The position numbers and the translations under genes are program-made. Positions 52,138-61,527 of a stretch of 64,000 nt of DNA are shown one piece after another; positions within the stretch are counted from its first letter, which is position 1; every line of letters begins with the position of its first letter. Where the stretch lies: NCBI RefSeq assembly GCF_002374855.1, contig NZ_NWVC01000002.1:62001-126000 (forward strand), given 5' to 3'. The notes under the pieces are model-generated. The model saw only the letters and a list, made by a program, of their open reading frames with translations. It searched no databases and was not told the origin of the DNA. The DNA comes from Sphingomonas adhaesiva (GTDB lineage: Bacteria > Pseudomonadota > Alphaproteobacteria > Sphingomonadales > Sphingomonadaceae).

Positions 52138-53565
52138 TCAGACGATACGGTTGCGGCGGATCACCTCGCGATACCAGCGCGCGCTCAGCTTGGGCACGCG
52201 GCGCTGCGATGCGAAGTCGACGTAATGGATGCCGAACCGCTTCGAATAGCCGTCGGCCCATTCGAAATTGTCCATCAGGCTCCACAGGAAATAGCCCTTG
52301 AGCGGATAGCCCTCCACCGCGGCGCGCCGGAACTGCGACAGGTATCCGCGCAGGTACATCACGCGGTCGGCGTCATCGACGCGGTCGCCCGCCAGCGTAT
52401 CGTCCGCCGAGGCGCCGTTTTCGGAGATGTACAGCGCCTTGGGCTTCCACATCTCGCTGACGTTGCGCACCGTCCAGTACGCCGCTTCCGGCCCGACCAC
52501 GAGCCATGGCGAGGCCATCCGCGGCGAGGATGCGACATGCGGCACGACCTTGTAGCCCTTCGGCCCGTCGTCGGCGCGTACCCATTCGGGGGTGTAGACG
52601 TTGAGCGATACGAAATCGAGCGGACTGGCGATGATCGCCATGTCCCCGTCCTTCACCTTCGGCGCTGCGGCGCCTTCCTGCGCCAGATATTCGTCGAGGT
52701 AGCGCCCCTCCATCACCGCGGTCAGGAACATCGCATTCTCGATCCGCGTCGCCTTCTGCGCGGCGGCGATATGCTCGGGCGTCTCCATCACCGGGGTGAA
52801 GGCGATCATGTTGTCGGCAATGCCGACCTGCGTGCCCGGCTTCGCCTGCGCGCGGATCGCCTGCACCGCCAGCCCGTGCGCCAGCACGCCATGGTGGCGC
52901 ACCTGATTGACCCCGGCGGGCGGCAGCTTCAGCCCCGGCGCGTGCAGCCCTTCCTTGTGCGACAGGTCGGTGAAGCAGCGCAGTTCGTTGACCGTCATGA
53001 TATGCTTAACGCGGTCGGACAGCTTGCCCGCCATGTATCCGGCATAATCGGCGAGCGCGTAGGCGGTGTCGCGGTTCTGCCACCCGCCCGGCAGCGCGGC
53101 GGGATAGTCCCAGTGGAACATCGTGGCGTGCGGCGTGATCCCCGCCGCCAGCAGCGCATCGACCAGCCGGTCGTAATAGGCGACGCCCTTCGCATTGGGC
53201 TTGCCGCGCCCGTCCGGAAAGATGCGCGGCCACGCGATCGAGAAGCGATAGGCGCCGACGCCCAGGTCGCGCAGCAACGCGATATCCTGCGGGTAGCGAT
53301 GGTAGCTGTCGCAGGCGATATCGCCGGTGTCGCCATTGGCGATCTTTCCCGGCGTGTGTGCGAACACGTCCCAGTTGCTGCGCCCGCGCCCGTCGATCGC
53401 GACCGCGCCCTCGATCTGATAGGCCGCCGTCGCGCAGCCGAACACGAAATCCTTGGGGAAGGACAGATCGACCGGCGCGGCCTGCGCCAGCGTCGACCAG
53501 CCCGGCGCCAGCACCCCGGCCCCCGCGACGGTCGCCCCGCCGCGCATGAAATCCCGCCTTTTCAT
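52138..53565 (-). CDS. bglB: Glycoside hydrolase family 1 beta-glucosidase with Tat signal
   Basis: A 475-residue enzyme completing beta-glucan breakdown to glucose. The N-terminus [29 protein letters not shown] is a twin-arginine signal, so the enzyme is exported folded to the periplasm. GH1 features are [14 protein letters not shown] (N-terminal signature), [13 protein letters not shown], acid/base E194 in TVNELRC and nucleophile E382 in YISENGAS. The acid/base motif reads N-E-L instead of the usual N-E-P. ATG 53565 is preferred over an open upstream frame. It precedes the GH16 gene by 26 bases on the same transcript; a LacI-like site lies about 60 bases upstream. Confidence 0.92.
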   Translation of the reverse strand: MKRRDFMRGGATVAGAGVLAPGWSTLAQAAPVDLSFPKDFVFGCATAAYQIEGAVAIDGRGRSNWDVFAHTPGKIANGDTGDIACDSYHRYPQDIALLRDLGVGAYRFSIAWPRIFPDGRGKPNAKGVAYYDRLVDALLAAGITPHATMFHWDYPAALPGGWQNRDTAYALADYAGYMAGKLSDRVKHIMTVNELRCFTDLSHKEGLHAPGLKLPPAGVNQVRHHGVLAHGLAVQAIRAQAKPGTQVGIADNMIAFTPVMETPEHIAAAQKATRIENAMFLTAVMEGRYLDEYLAQEGAAAPKVKDGDMAIIASPLDFVSLNVYTPEWVRADDGPKGYKVVPHVASSPRMASPWLVVGPEAAYWTVRNVSEMWKPKALYISENGASADDTLAGDRVDDADRVMYLRGYLSQFRRAAVEGYPLKGYFLWSLMDNFEWADGYSKRFGIHYVDFASQRRVPKLSARWYREVIRRNRIV

Positions 53566-53625
53566 CACCCTCTCCCGTCGTCGCTCGCGTGGCTGCGGCT
53601 GCGGCGCGCCACCTGACAGGAGGAT

Positions 53626-53639
53626 TGTTAACGTTCCCA
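53626..53639. promoter_or_regulatory. Imperfect LacI-type operator upstream of the GH1 gene
   Basis: TGTTAACGTTCCCA matches the core TGGTAACGTTACCA of the palindrome at 46344-46363 at 12 of 14 positions. It lies 60 bases upstream of the GH1 start, a plausible position for repression of the GH1-GH16 operon. Confidence 0.55.
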
Positions 53640-53723
53640 TCCAATGCTGTCGAGCCACTTCGGTGGCCGACACGCGCGATGCGGCCCCCGCTGGGGATCA
53701 ATCCGACGATGGAAGGAAGTAAT

Positions 53724-53800
53724 TGGTCGGGGAAAGAGGATTCGAACCTCCGGCCCCTGCGTCCCGAACACAGTGCTCTACCAGGCTGAGCTATTCCCCG
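53724..53800 (-). tRNA. tRNA-Pro (anticodon CGG)
   Basis: A 77-base tRNA reading on the minus strand. The 7-bp acceptor stem is CGGGGAA / TTCCCCG, with C1-G72 typical of proline tRNAs. The D-arm is GCTCAGCCTGGTAGAGC, the anticodon loop TTCGGGA (anticodon CGG, reading CCG), the T-arm has GGTTCGAATCC, and the 3' CCA is encoded (TGG at 53724-53726 on the plus strand). All arms fold. It stands between nagZ (upstream on the minus strand) and the GH1 gene. Confidence 0.97.
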
Positions 53801-53908
53801 ACCAGGGTGCCGCGCGGCCCGGAGGCCGACGACAGGCCGCGGCTTATATCAGCGGTTCGCGGGACTTCAAGCGCCGATTTCGCATCGCGGCATCGCGCCC
53901 GGAATCCG

Positions 53909-54913
53909 CTACTGCGCGAGCGCCAGCAGCCGGTCGCGCTTGTCGATCAACGCCGCCATGTCCCCCGCTGCCGCCGTCCGCCCGGCCATCGCGCGGTCCA
54001 GCCGTGCGCGGGACGGCGCCGCCATATCGTCCAGCCGCGCGACGATCGCTTCCATCTCCGCGATCGGTGCATGGCATTCCAGCACGACGTCGCACCCCGC
54101 CGCGATCGCCGCCGCGGCCTTCTCCGCCGGCGTGCCCGACAGCGCCTTCATGTCCAGATCGTCGCTCATCAACAGGCCGTCGAAGCCGATCCGCCCGCGG
54201 ATCACCTCTTCGATCACCACCGGCGACAGCGTGGCGGGGCGCTCGCGGTCCCACGCCTCGAACACGATATGCGTCGTCATCCCCATCGGCGCGTGCGCCA
54301 GTGCGCGGAACGGCGCCAGATCCTCCTCCAGCGCGGCGGCATCAGCCGTCACGGTCGGCAGCGCGACGTGCGAATCGAGCAGCGCGCGGCCATGCCCCGG
54401 CATATGCTTGACGACCGGCACGACGCCGCCGGCGATCAGCCCCTCCATCGTCGCGCGGCCAATCGCGGCGACGCGCATCGGCTCATGCCCGAACGCGCGG
54501 ATCGCGATCGCCTCGGTCGTCCCTTCGCGCGCGACATCCAGGATCGGGTGGCAATCGACGGTGACGCCGGCCTCCGCCAGCATCAGCCCCAGTGCGTGGC
54601 CGTTGGCGCGCGCCGCCTCGATCGCGGACATCGGCGCGATCTCGTACAGCCGTTCGAAGGCGGGGCCGGCGGGAAAGGCCGGCCATTCTGGGGGCGCCAG
54701 CCGCGCGACCGGCCCGCCTTCCTGGTCGATCAGGATCGCGACGTCGTCGCGCCCCTCCAGTTCCCGCAGCGAATCGGTCAACGCACGCAGCTGCGCGCGC
54801 CCCTCCACGTTGCGTCCGAACAATATATAGCCGGCCGGGCGCGCCGCGCGGAAGAACGCGCGTTCGGCATCGGTGAGCGACGGGCCGGACAGGCCGAAGA
54901 TGACGGGCTTCAT
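53909..54913 (-). CDS. nagZ: Beta-N-acetylhexosaminidase NagZ
   Basis: A 334-residue GH3 enzyme of peptidoglycan recycling. It removes N-acetylglucosamine from anhydro-muropeptides in the cytosol, and there is no signal peptide. Diagnostic sequences are ILFGRNVEG, LIDQEGGPVARL, the catalytic histidine loop VVPVVKHMPGHGRALLDSH and the nucleophile in GLLMSDDLDMKAL. Length is normal. In related genomes it normally follows argS and the SPOR gene directly; here a plus-strand outer-membrane gene lies between. The tRNA-Pro gene follows downstream. Confidence 0.95.
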   Translation of the reverse strand: MKPVIFGLSGPSLTDAERAFFRAARPAGYILFGRNVEGRAQLRALTDSLRELEGRDDVAILIDQEGGPVARLAPPEWPAFPAGPAFERLYEIAPMSAIEAARANGHALGLMLAEAGVTVDCHPILDVAREGTTEAIAIRAFGHEPMRVAAIGRATMEGLIAGGVVPVVKHMPGHGRALLDSHVALPTVTADAAALEEDLAPFRALAHAPMGMTTHIVFEAWDRERPATLSPVVIEEVIRGRIGFDGLLMSDDLDMKALSGTPAEKAAAAIAAGCDVVLECHAPIAEMEAIVARLDDMAAPSRARLDRAMAGRTAAAGDMAALIDKRDRLLALAQ

Positions 54914-55036
54914 GCCACGTCTTTACGGCCGTTCCGCGCGCAACGCGAATGCCGCACCGGCGCGGGGGCATAACCGCGCGGAACCAGTACGCTGGCAGAA
55001 CGATTGTCCGGGACCGGTTCCAGAAAGGATCGCCGC

Positions 55037-55903
55037 TTGTCCCACATCCCTGCCCGCCCGACGATCGCCGCGACGCTCGCAATCGCGGTGCTGGCCACGC
55101 CCGTCGCGGCGCGGCCACGTGATGACGCCCGGCCCCCGCGCGCAAAGGTGAAGACGCCGCGCGGCGGGCTGGATGTGGTGGGGGACCGCGACACGCGCCC
55201 GCGCCGCATCCGCGTGATGCTGGGGCCGCAGTTCAACCCCGCCTTCCCTGGCGACGACCGGATGCGCCTGTCGCCGATCGTCAGCATCGCCAAGGCGCGC
55301 GGCAACGATCCCTTCCCGTTCGGCGCGCCGGGCGACGGCAATGCGCTGACGCTGATCCACGCCGGCCGGTTCGAGGCGGGGCCGATGTTCCAGCTGACCG
55401 GGAAGCGCGATGCCGACGATCTGGGCGGCGGGCTGCCGCGCGTGTCGCGCTCGCTGGAACCCGGCGTCTTCGCGCAGGTGTGGCCGGTCGATGCCATTCG
55501 GCTGCGCGCCGACGTGCGGCACGGCGTCACCGGGCACAACGGCCTGATCAGCCAGCTGGCGGCGGATTACGTCGCGCGCGATGGCGACCGCTGGCTGGTA
55601 TCGCTGGGGCCGCGGGTGCAGCTGTCGGATCGCCGCTACCAGCGCGCGTGGTTCGGGGTGGATGCCGATACCGCGGCGCGCACCGGGCTGGCGCGGTTCG
55701 ACCCGTCCGGCGGGGCGCATGCGGTCGGCGCGACCGGGCGCGCGATCGTCGCGCTGGACCGGCGGTGGTCGGTGCAGGCGGTCGGGCGGTGGGATCGGCT
55801 GATCGGCGATGCCGGTGCCTCGCCGATCATCGGGCGCGCCGATTCGCGCAACCAGGTGTCGGCCGGCCTCGCGCTGGGCTATACCTTCACGATCGGGCGC
55901 TGA
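55037..55903 (+). CDS. MipA/OmpV-family outer-membrane protein
   Basis: A 288-residue exported beta-barrel. The start is TTG 55037, with AAAGGA 8 bases before it, giving the signal peptide MSHIPARPTIAATLAIAVLATPVAA. The mature part has the alternating pattern of an outer-membrane barrel: RIRVMLGPQFNPAFPGDDRMRLSPIVSIAKARG, VFAQVWPVDAIRLRADVRHGVTGHNG, WLVSLGPRVQLSDRRYQRAWFGV and the C-terminal AGLALGYTFTIGR. MipA/OmpV relatives are scaffold or porin-like proteins. It is transcribed against the surrounding minus-strand housekeeping genes. Confidence 0.82.
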   Translation: MSHIPARPTIAATLAIAVLATPVAARPRDDARPPRAKVKTPRGGLDVVGDRDTRPRRIRVMLGPQFNPAFPGDDRMRLSPIVSIAKARGNDPFPFGAPGDGNALTLIHAGRFEAGPMFQLTGKRDADDLGGGLPRVSRSLEPGVFAQVWPVDAIRLRADVRHGVTGHNGLISQLAADYVARDGDRWLVSLGPRVQLSDRRYQRAWFGVDADTAARTGLARFDPSGGAHAVGATGRAIVALDRRWSVQAVGRWDRLIGDAGASPIIGRADSRNQVSAGLALGYTFTIGR

Positions 55904-55913
55904 GCGCACCCGC

Positions 55914-56654
55914 TCAGCTGGTGACGAAACACCCCTCGCCCGCCACCTTCAGCCGGCCGCAGATGTCCGACGCGGCATTGGCGCTGCCCGCGTTGACGCG
56001 CAGGCGATAGACGGTGCGCCCGTTGACGGTCGCCGTCTGCACCACCTTGCCCAGCGTCGCGACATAGCCGAACCGCTTGGCCAAGGCGCTCCACGCCGCA
56101 TTGGCCGCGGCCTCGCTGGGGAAGGCGCCCAGCTGGATCAGCGCACCGCCCGATGCTGCGCCGGGCACCGGCGCGCTCGGCGCCGTCACGGGGCGCTGCG
56201 CGCGCAGCGGGGCGCTGGCGTCGGGAACCTTGGCGGTCGCCACCGGGCCGCCGCCGGTGGCGACGCGCGCGGTCGGCGCGGGTGCGGGCGCGCCGCGGGT
56301 GATCGGCGCTTCGGGCACCGCGCGCAGATCGATCGCACCGTTCATGTTGCTGCCGGCGCTCGCGGCGATCGCCGAATCGCCCTCGCCCTTTACCTTCAAG
56401 CCGCCGGGATCGTCGGGGCGTACCTTGTAGTCGCCCTCCTGCGCCGCGATCAGCGCGCCTTCGCCGTTGACGCCGCGCGCGCCCTGCATCTTGTACAGAC
56501 CGAACAGGATCGCGCCCAGCACGACCAGCCCCAGCAGCACCATCACCATCACGCGCGCGACGGGCGCACCCTCCGGCTCGTCCGCCACGACCGTATCCAG
56601 CCACGGCAGGCGATCTTCATCGCGCGGCGCGCCGATCGGTTCGGTCGGTGTCAT
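55914..56654 (-). CDS. SPOR-domain membrane protein
   Basis: A 246-residue single-pass inner-membrane protein. A cytosolic N-terminus of about 35 residues is followed by a transmembrane helix (VMVMVLLGLVVLGAILFGLY), a proline/alanine-rich periplasmic linker (about 60-165) and a C-terminal SPOR domain (about 168-244; ALIQLGAFPSEAAANAAWSALAKRFGYV ... VYRLRVNAGSANAASDICGRLKVAGEGCFV). SPOR domains bind denuded peptidoglycan at the division septum. Its start overlaps the argS stop by one base, a conserved pairing in this group. It is convergent with the outer-membrane gene. Confidence 0.9.
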   Translation of the reverse strand: MTPTEPIGAPRDEDRLPWLDTVVADEPEGAPVARVMVMVLLGLVVLGAILFGLYKMQGARGVNGEGALIAAQEGDYKVRPDDPGGLKVKGEGDSAIAASAGSNMNGAIDLRAVPEAPITRGAPAPAPTARVATGGGPVATAKVPDASAPLRAQRPVTAPSAPVPGAASGGALIQLGAFPSEAAANAAWSALAKRFGYVATLGKVVQTATVNGRTVYRLRVNAGSANAASDICGRLKVAGEGCFVTS

Positions 56655-58381
56655 CAGTGCATCTCCGTGACCGCCTCCACGCCCATGATGGAGAGCCCGT
56701 TCCGGATAATCCGCCCGATCGCCGCCGCCAAGGACAAGCGCGCGGCGGTGACGCCATGATCGTCGGGCACCAGGAAGCGACGCTCCGGCTTGTCATTACC
56801 GACATTCCACTGCGCGTGAAATTCCGCTGCCAAGTCATAGAGATAAAAGGCGATCCGATGCGGCTCGCGCGCCGCAGCGGCGGTTTCCACGACGCGCGGG
56901 AATTGCGCCGCCAGCTTCACCAGCGCCAGTTCCTGCGTATCAAGCCGGGACAGATTGGCGCCATCGGCCGAAATCCCCGCCTCCGCCGCGCGGCGGTGCA
57001 GCGAATGGACCCGTGCGTGCGCGTACTGGACGTAGAAGACCGGGTTCTCCTTCGACGCCTCCACCACCTTGGCGAAGTCGAAGTCCATCTGCGCGTCCGA
57101 CCGCCGCGTCAGCATCGTGAAGCGCACGACGTCCTTGCCGACCTCGCGCACGACATCGGCCAGCGTCACGAAATTGCCCGCGCGCTTCGACATCTTCACC
57201 GGCTCGCCGCCGCGCAGCAGCCGCACCATCTGCACCAGCTTCACGTCGAAGCGCGTCTTGCCCTCGGTCAGCGCGGCGACTGCGGCCTGGATGCGCTTGA
57301 CCGTGCCGGCATGGTCGGCGCCCCAGATGTCGATCAGCTGATCGGCGCCCGCGGCCTTCTGATAGTGATAGGCCATGTCGGCACCGAAATAGGTCCAGCT
57401 GCCGTTCGACTTGCGGATCGGGCGATCCTGATCGTCGCCGAACTTCGTCGAGCGGAACAGCGGCAGCTCGACCGGCTCCCAATCCTCGGGCGTCTCGCCC
57501 TTGGGCGCTTCCAGCACGCCGTCATAGATCAGGTCGCGCGCGCGCAGCACCGCTTCGGCCGCCTCGGGCTTCTTCGCGGCCTGCAATTCCGCCTCGGAGG
57601 AGAAGACGTCGTGGTGGATGCCGAGCAGCGCCAGATCGTCCTTGATGAGCGTCAGCATCGCCGCCACCGCGCGGGTACGGAACAGCGCCAGCCATTCCTC
57701 CTCGGGCGCGGCGGCGTAACGATCGCCGAATTCCTGCGCCAGCGCCTGCCCGACGGGGACCAGGTAATCACCGGGATACAGCCCCTCGGGGATCGCGCCG
57801 ACGTCCTGGCCCAGTGCCTCGCGATAGCGAAGGTGCGCCGACCGCGCGAGCACGTCGACCTGCCCGCCGGCGTCGTTGACGTAATATTCGCGGATCACGG
57901 TATTGCCCGCAAATTCCAGCAGGCTGGCCAGCGCGTCGCCCACCACCGCGCCGCGGCAATGCCCCATGTGCATCGGCCCGGTGGGGTTGGCGGAGACATA
58001 TTCGATGTTCACGCGCACGCCCGTGCCGCCGTCCGACCGGCCGTAATCGGCCCCCGCGGCGTGGATCGCGTCGATCTCGCGCCGCCACACGTCGTCGTGC
58101 AGCGTCATGTTGATGAAGCCCGGCCCGGCGACGGTCACCGCCGCCACCTCGTCCAGCGCGCGCAACTCGGTCGCCAGCGCCTCGGCCAGCTGGCGCGGGT
58201 TGGTGCCGGCGGGCTTGGCCAGCACCATCGCGGCATTGGTCGCCAGATCGCCATGCGTGGCGTCGCGCGGCGGCTCGACCGTCACGTTGCGGCGGTCCAG
58301 CCCGGCAGGCAGGGTTCCGGCGGCGGTCAGCGCGTCGAGCGCGGCATCGACATGAGCGGTATAGCGGGTGAAGAGCGTCAT
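56654..58381 (-). CDS. argS: Arginyl-tRNA synthetase
   Basis: A 575-residue class I aminoacyl-tRNA synthetase. It has the N-terminal Add1-like domain (about 1-105), the HIGH motif as HMGH in [39 protein letters not shown] as the KMSKS equivalent and the C-terminal DALR anticodon-binding domain ([22 protein letters not shown]). A complete and normal essential gene. It overlaps the SPOR gene by one base, so the two are co-expressed. Confidence 0.97.
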   Translation of the reverse strand: MTLFTRYTAHVDAALDALTAAGTLPAGLDRRNVTVEPPRDATHGDLATNAAMVLAKPAGTNPRQLAEALATELRALDEVAAVTVAGPGFINMTLHDDVWRREIDAIHAAGADYGRSDGGTGVRVNIEYVSANPTGPMHMGHCRGAVVGDALASLLEFAGNTVIREYYVNDAGGQVDVLARSAHLRYREALGQDVGAIPEGLYPGDYLVPVGQALAQEFGDRYAAAPEEEWLALFRTRAVAAMLTLIKDDLALLGIHHDVFSSEAELQAAKKPEAAEAVLRARDLIYDGVLEAPKGETPEDWEPVELPLFRSTKFGDDQDRPIRKSNGSWTYFGADMAYHYQKAAGADQLIDIWGADHAGTVKRIQAAVAALTEGKTRFDVKLVQMVRLLRGGEPVKMSKRAGNFVTLADVVREVGKDVVRFTMLTRRSDAQMDFDFAKVVEASKENPVFYVQYAHARVHSLHRRAAEAGISADGANLSRLDTQELALVKLAAQFPRVVETAAAAREPHRIAFYLYDLAAEFHAQWNVGNDKPERRFLVPDDHGVTAARLSLAAAIGRIIRNGLSIMGVEAVTEMH

Positions 58382-58425
58382 AGCGGCGGCGCCTTAGCCG
58401 ATGCACGGCGCAGGTGCAAAATCCG

Positions 58426-59580
58426 TCAGGCGCGCACCAGTCCACTCATCGCCGGCCCCGACAGCGCCTTCGGAAACAGCGTCGCGCCGACCCGCGCGGG
58501 ATCGAGCGCGAACTGTTCGGCCAGCGCGCCGGCGATGAAGGCGTCCAGCGCCGCGGTCGGCTTCAGGTCGCGCCCCTCGTACAGCGCGGCGAGCGCCAGC
58601 CCCGGCCAGTCGGCCAGGATCCGCCCGCCCTTCACCCCGCCGCCCAGCAGCAGCGCGGCGCTCGCCTGCCCGTGATCGGTGCCGCCGGTACCGTTGACCG
58701 CCACGGTCCGCCCGAACTCCGTCGCCACCAGCACGACCGTCCGGTCCCACAGTGGCCCCAGGCCGGTGCGCAGCGACGCGATCAGCGCGTCCAGCCCCTT
58801 CAGCTGCGCTGCCGAGCGCTGCCGCTGGCCGGTATGCGTGTCCCACCCGCCGGTTTCGATCATCGCGATCCGTGCGCCGTCGGCGGGGGCCAGCAACTTC
58901 GCCGCCAGCGCCCCGGTATCCGCGCCCGCGCGCCCGCCGCCGCCGGACAGGTCGCCCGCCAGCATCCGCGTCTGCATCGCTTCCGACCAGATCGCGTGCA
59001 ATTGCCGGTCGCCCTCGTACAACGCCGTCACGCGGCGCAGCAGGTCGTCCGACGCATCCGGTAGCGACGACGGGGCGTAGGACGCCACCTCGCGATCGCC
59101 GCGCAATGCCATCGGGATCGTCGCGGACACCGCGATCGCCTGCGCCTCCTGCGCGGGCAGCAACGCGAGCAGCCGGTTCATCCACCCGCTGCGCTGCTGG
59201 TAGGCGGCGGTCCCGCCGGTCTCCAGCACGTTCTGCCCGTCGAAATGCGAGCGGTCGCGATAGGGCGAGGCGATGGCGTGCGCGAACAGCGCCTGACCCC
59301 CGGCATAGAGCCGCGCCACCTCCGGCATCGCGGCATGGAGCGCGAACATCGCGTCCAGCTTCGTCGCGGTCGCGGCATCCTGCGCCAGCGCGCCGCGCGC
59401 CGCGGCGAAGGCGGGATCGCCGACCGGCATCAGCATCTGCAACCCGTCGGCCGCGCCGCGCTGGATCACGAAGACGAAGCGGCGGTCGGTGGCGGCGGCG
59501 GCAAAGGCGATGCGCGGCGCGAACGCCAGCGCGCTCGCCCCCATCAGCAATCCGCGCCGGTCGACGAACAAGGGCGGCAT
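58426..59580 (-). CDS. DUF1501 family exported protein
   Basis: A 384-residue protein. The N-terminus VDRRGLLMGASALAFAPRIAFAAAA is a twin-arginine signal (RRGLLMG). The body shows the alkaline-phosphatase/sulfatase-like DUF1501 fold: RRFVFVIQRGAADGLQMLMPVGDP, DRSHFDGQNVLETGG, ARIAMIETGGWDTHTGQRQ, VVLVATEFGRTVAVNGTGGTDHGQASAALLLGGGVKGG. DUF1501 proteins are almost always encoded beside DUF1800 proteins, as here (four bases downstream of that gene). Their joint function is unproven; metal-dependent hydrolysis is inferred from the fold. Confidence 0.88.
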   Translation of the reverse strand: MPPLFVDRRGLLMGASALAFAPRIAFAAAATDRRFVFVIQRGAADGLQMLMPVGDPAFAAARGALAQDAATATKLDAMFALHAAMPEVARLYAGGQALFAHAIASPYRDRSHFDGQNVLETGGTAAYQQRSGWMNRLLALLPAQEAQAIAVSATIPMALRGDREVASYAPSSLPDASDDLLRRVTALYEGDRQLHAIWSEAMQTRMLAGDLSGGGGRAGADTGALAAKLLAPADGARIAMIETGGWDTHTGQRQRSAAQLKGLDALIASLRTGLGPLWDRTVVLVATEFGRTVAVNGTGGTDHGQASAALLLGGGVKGGRILADWPGLALAALYEGRDLKPTAALDAFIAGALAEQFALDPARVGATLFPKALSGPAMSGLVRA

Positions 59581-59584
59581 CACA

Positions 59585-60997
59585 TTATCTCCGCAAGGTT
59601 TCGGGGGCGACCAGCAAGAGCGCCAGTGCCTGTGCCGGGCTGTCGGCGCGCGCGATCGCCTGCGCGGTCGCGGCGGACAGCGCACCGGGGTGCAACTGCT
59701 CCGCCAGCGCGCGCGCATCGACCGGCGGGGTGCGCGCGGCGATCCGCTGCGCCGCCTCCACACGGCGCATCACCGCATCGGGGCCGGCCCAGGTCGCCGC
59801 CAGATCGTCGAAGCCGTTGGGCTGGCCCGGCCGCCACATCGGCTGGCCCAACTGGTCGAGCAGCCCCAGCGTGCTGCCCGGCGGCACGCGCCGCTGGCCG
59901 GTCGCGCGGCCGGCGGCGACGGTCCATTCCCAGGGTGTCAGGAACTTCACCGGCCCCGGCGCCCAGGCCTCCGGCGAGGCGACCAGCGCGCGATAGACGG
60001 TCGGCAGATCGCCACCCGACGACAGGAACGCCGCCGCGACGCGATCGACCATCGCCGCGGGCGGCTGGTCGCCGGCCAGATGGCGCGTCAGCTTGGTCGC
60101 GATGTGCCGTGCGGTCGCGCGATGCACCGCCAGATCGTTCAGGATCGCCTGTCCCTGCGCCAGACCGTCGTCGGCATAGCGCCGCCCCAGCAGCGCGCGC
60201 GCGCCCGGCTCGTGCAGGCCGGGGACGAATAGAAACGTGCCCGGCGGCAGATCGGCATTCCCGCCCCCGCCCAGCCCCGCGACCGTCCACCCGGTCAGCG
60301 CGCGCGCGAATTCGGTGACATCGCCTTGCGTATAGCCGCTGCCCACCCCCAGCGTGTGAAGTTCCAGTATTTCGCGCGCGAGATTCTCGTTCAGGCCGCG
60401 TCGGCGCCCCTGCATCGCGGCGCGTTGCGCGCGCAAACTGTCGGGGCCGACCGATACCGCCTGGTCGAGGTACAGCAGCATCGCCGGATGCCGCGCCACC
60501 GCGGACAGCATGTCGCCGAACCGCCCCAGCACATGCGGGCGGATCGCCTCGAACTCGAACGCGCCGGCCAGCGGGGTGACGGTCTGCTTGTCGGCCGACA
60601 CCGCGAAATGATTGGCCCAGAAGAACACCATCCGCTCGACGAACGGCGTGTCGCTGGCCAGCGCCGCGGCCAGCCGGGCGTCGGCGGTGGCGGCGTAATG
60701 ATCCTGCCGCAACGCGCGGCGCTGCGCCTTCAGCTCCGGGTCGTCCGCCGGCTTCGGGGGTGGCGCCATGGGCGTGGCGCCGGCGGACGTCGCCGTGCGC
60801 ACCTCGCGCCGCTGCTGCTGAAAGGCGACGAGATCGGCGGCCGCCTGCAATGCGGTGCGGGTCGCCGCGATCGGCGCGGGGCGCGGATCGAACCGCGCGA
60901 ACTGCGCGGTTACCCAGCCACGCGGGTCGTCGGGCGCCCGGTCCTCCGGGGTCGCCCCCAGTCCGAAACGGTGAAGCGCGATCGTCTGCGGCGTCAT
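59585..60997 (-). CDS. DUF1800 family protein
   Basis: A 470-residue protein starting MTPQTIALHRFGLGATP, the standard N-terminus of DUF1800 proteins; the ATG at 60997 has GGAAGG upstream, so an earlier in-frame ATG at 61027 is not used. Family motifs are VFFWANHFAVSADK, RPHVLGRFGDMLSAVARHPAMLLYLDQ, GLNENLAREILELHTLGVGSGYTQGDVTEFARALTGW, HIATKLTRHLAGD and PVKFLTPWEW. It is largely alpha-helical with no obvious signal peptide. It is co-transcribed with the DUF1501 gene. Role unknown. Confidence 0.9.
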   Translation of the reverse strand: MTPQTIALHRFGLGATPEDRAPDDPRGWVTAQFARFDPRPAPIAATRTALQAAADLVAFQQQRREVRTATSAGATPMAPPPKPADDPELKAQRRALRQDHYAATADARLAAALASDTPFVERMVFFWANHFAVSADKQTVTPLAGAFEFEAIRPHVLGRFGDMLSAVARHPAMLLYLDQAVSVGPDSLRAQRAAMQGRRRGLNENLAREILELHTLGVGSGYTQGDVTEFARALTGWTVAGLGGGGNADLPPGTFLFVPGLHEPGARALLGRRYADDGLAQGQAILNDLAVHRATARHIATKLTRHLAGDQPPAAMVDRVAAAFLSSGGDLPTVYRALVASPEAWAPGPVKFLTPWEWTVAAGRATGQRRVPPGSTLGLLDQLGQPMWRPGQPNGFDDLAATWAGPDAVMRRVEAAQRIAARTPPVDARALAEQLHPGALSAATAQAIARADSPAQALALLLVAPETLRR

Positions 60998-61121
60998 GGC
61001 ACCTTCCAGTCCCTCAGCGGAGTGCACCGATACGCCACGTCTGTCGCAGAACTATGCCGGTGGCGCCGCCGTCCGATTGCAAAAACTGCAACTCAGATCG
61101 CGATCGATTCAATTGCGTGCC

Positions 61122-61155
61122 GCAACGCAGCATTTATGCTGCAACGCATCATTTA
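61122..61155 (+). repeat. Two 15-base direct repeats, 19 bases apart, with overlapping palindrome
   Basis: GCAACGCAGCATTTA (61122-61136) and GCAACGCATCATTTA (61141-61155) differ at one base and are offset by 19 bases, close to two helical turns. A palindrome GCAGCAT-TT-ATGCTGC (61127-61142) overlaps them. They lie just upstream of the small secreted protein at 61179 and look like a regulatory site on one face of the DNA. Confidence 0.55.
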
Positions 61156-61178
61156 ACGTGACCTCAGGGGGTTATCCG

Positions 61179-61463
61179 ATGCGCACCGTTTCGATCCTCA
61201 CCGCTGCCGCCGCCGCGCTGATCTCCACGATGGGCATGGCCGCAGAGCCGGCGCAGCAGAGCTTCACCCGCAACGGCCACACCTATGTGTACAGCACCAC
61301 CGCGCGTGACGGCGGCCGCACCCTGATCGAGGGTCGCGAAGTCGGCTCGGCCAGCCGCTTCCGCCTGCTGGTCGACGGCAACCGCGTCACCGGCCACGCC
61401 AATGGCTATCCGGTGTCCTTCCGCACGCAGACCCCGCTGACCGCGGTCGCGTCGGCCAACTGA
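61179..61463 (+). CDS. Small secreted protein of unknown function
   Basis: A 94-residue protein. The N-terminus MRTVSILTAAAAALISTMGMAAEPAQQ is a signal peptide with cleavage near MAA-E. The mature 70 residues (FTRNGHTYVYSTTARDGGRTLIEGREVGSASRFRLLVDGNRVTGHANGYPVSF) form a short beta-rich domain with no cysteine and no motif I can name. It has its own promoter region containing a direct repeat and its own strong terminator, so it is a monocistronic gene, probably abundantly expressed. Confidence 0.75.
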   Translation: MRTVSILTAAAAALISTMGMAAEPAQQSFTRNGHTYVYSTTARDGGRTLIEGREVGSASRFRLLVDGNRVTGHANGYPVSFRTQTPLTAVASAN

Positions 61464-61488
61464 TCCGCCGATCCCTCGGGATGACAGG

Positions 61489-61521
61489 AACGGGGCGTGC
61501 CGACGGGCGCGCCCCGTTTTT
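61489..61521 (+). terminator. Rho-independent terminator of the small secreted protein gene
   Basis: Arms AACGGGGCG (61489-61497) and CGCCCCGTT (61510-61518) form a 9-bp stem, followed by TTT. It lies 26 bases after the stop codon and seven bases before the convergent dGTPase gene ends. Confidence 0.8.
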
Positions 61522-61527
61522 CGTTGG

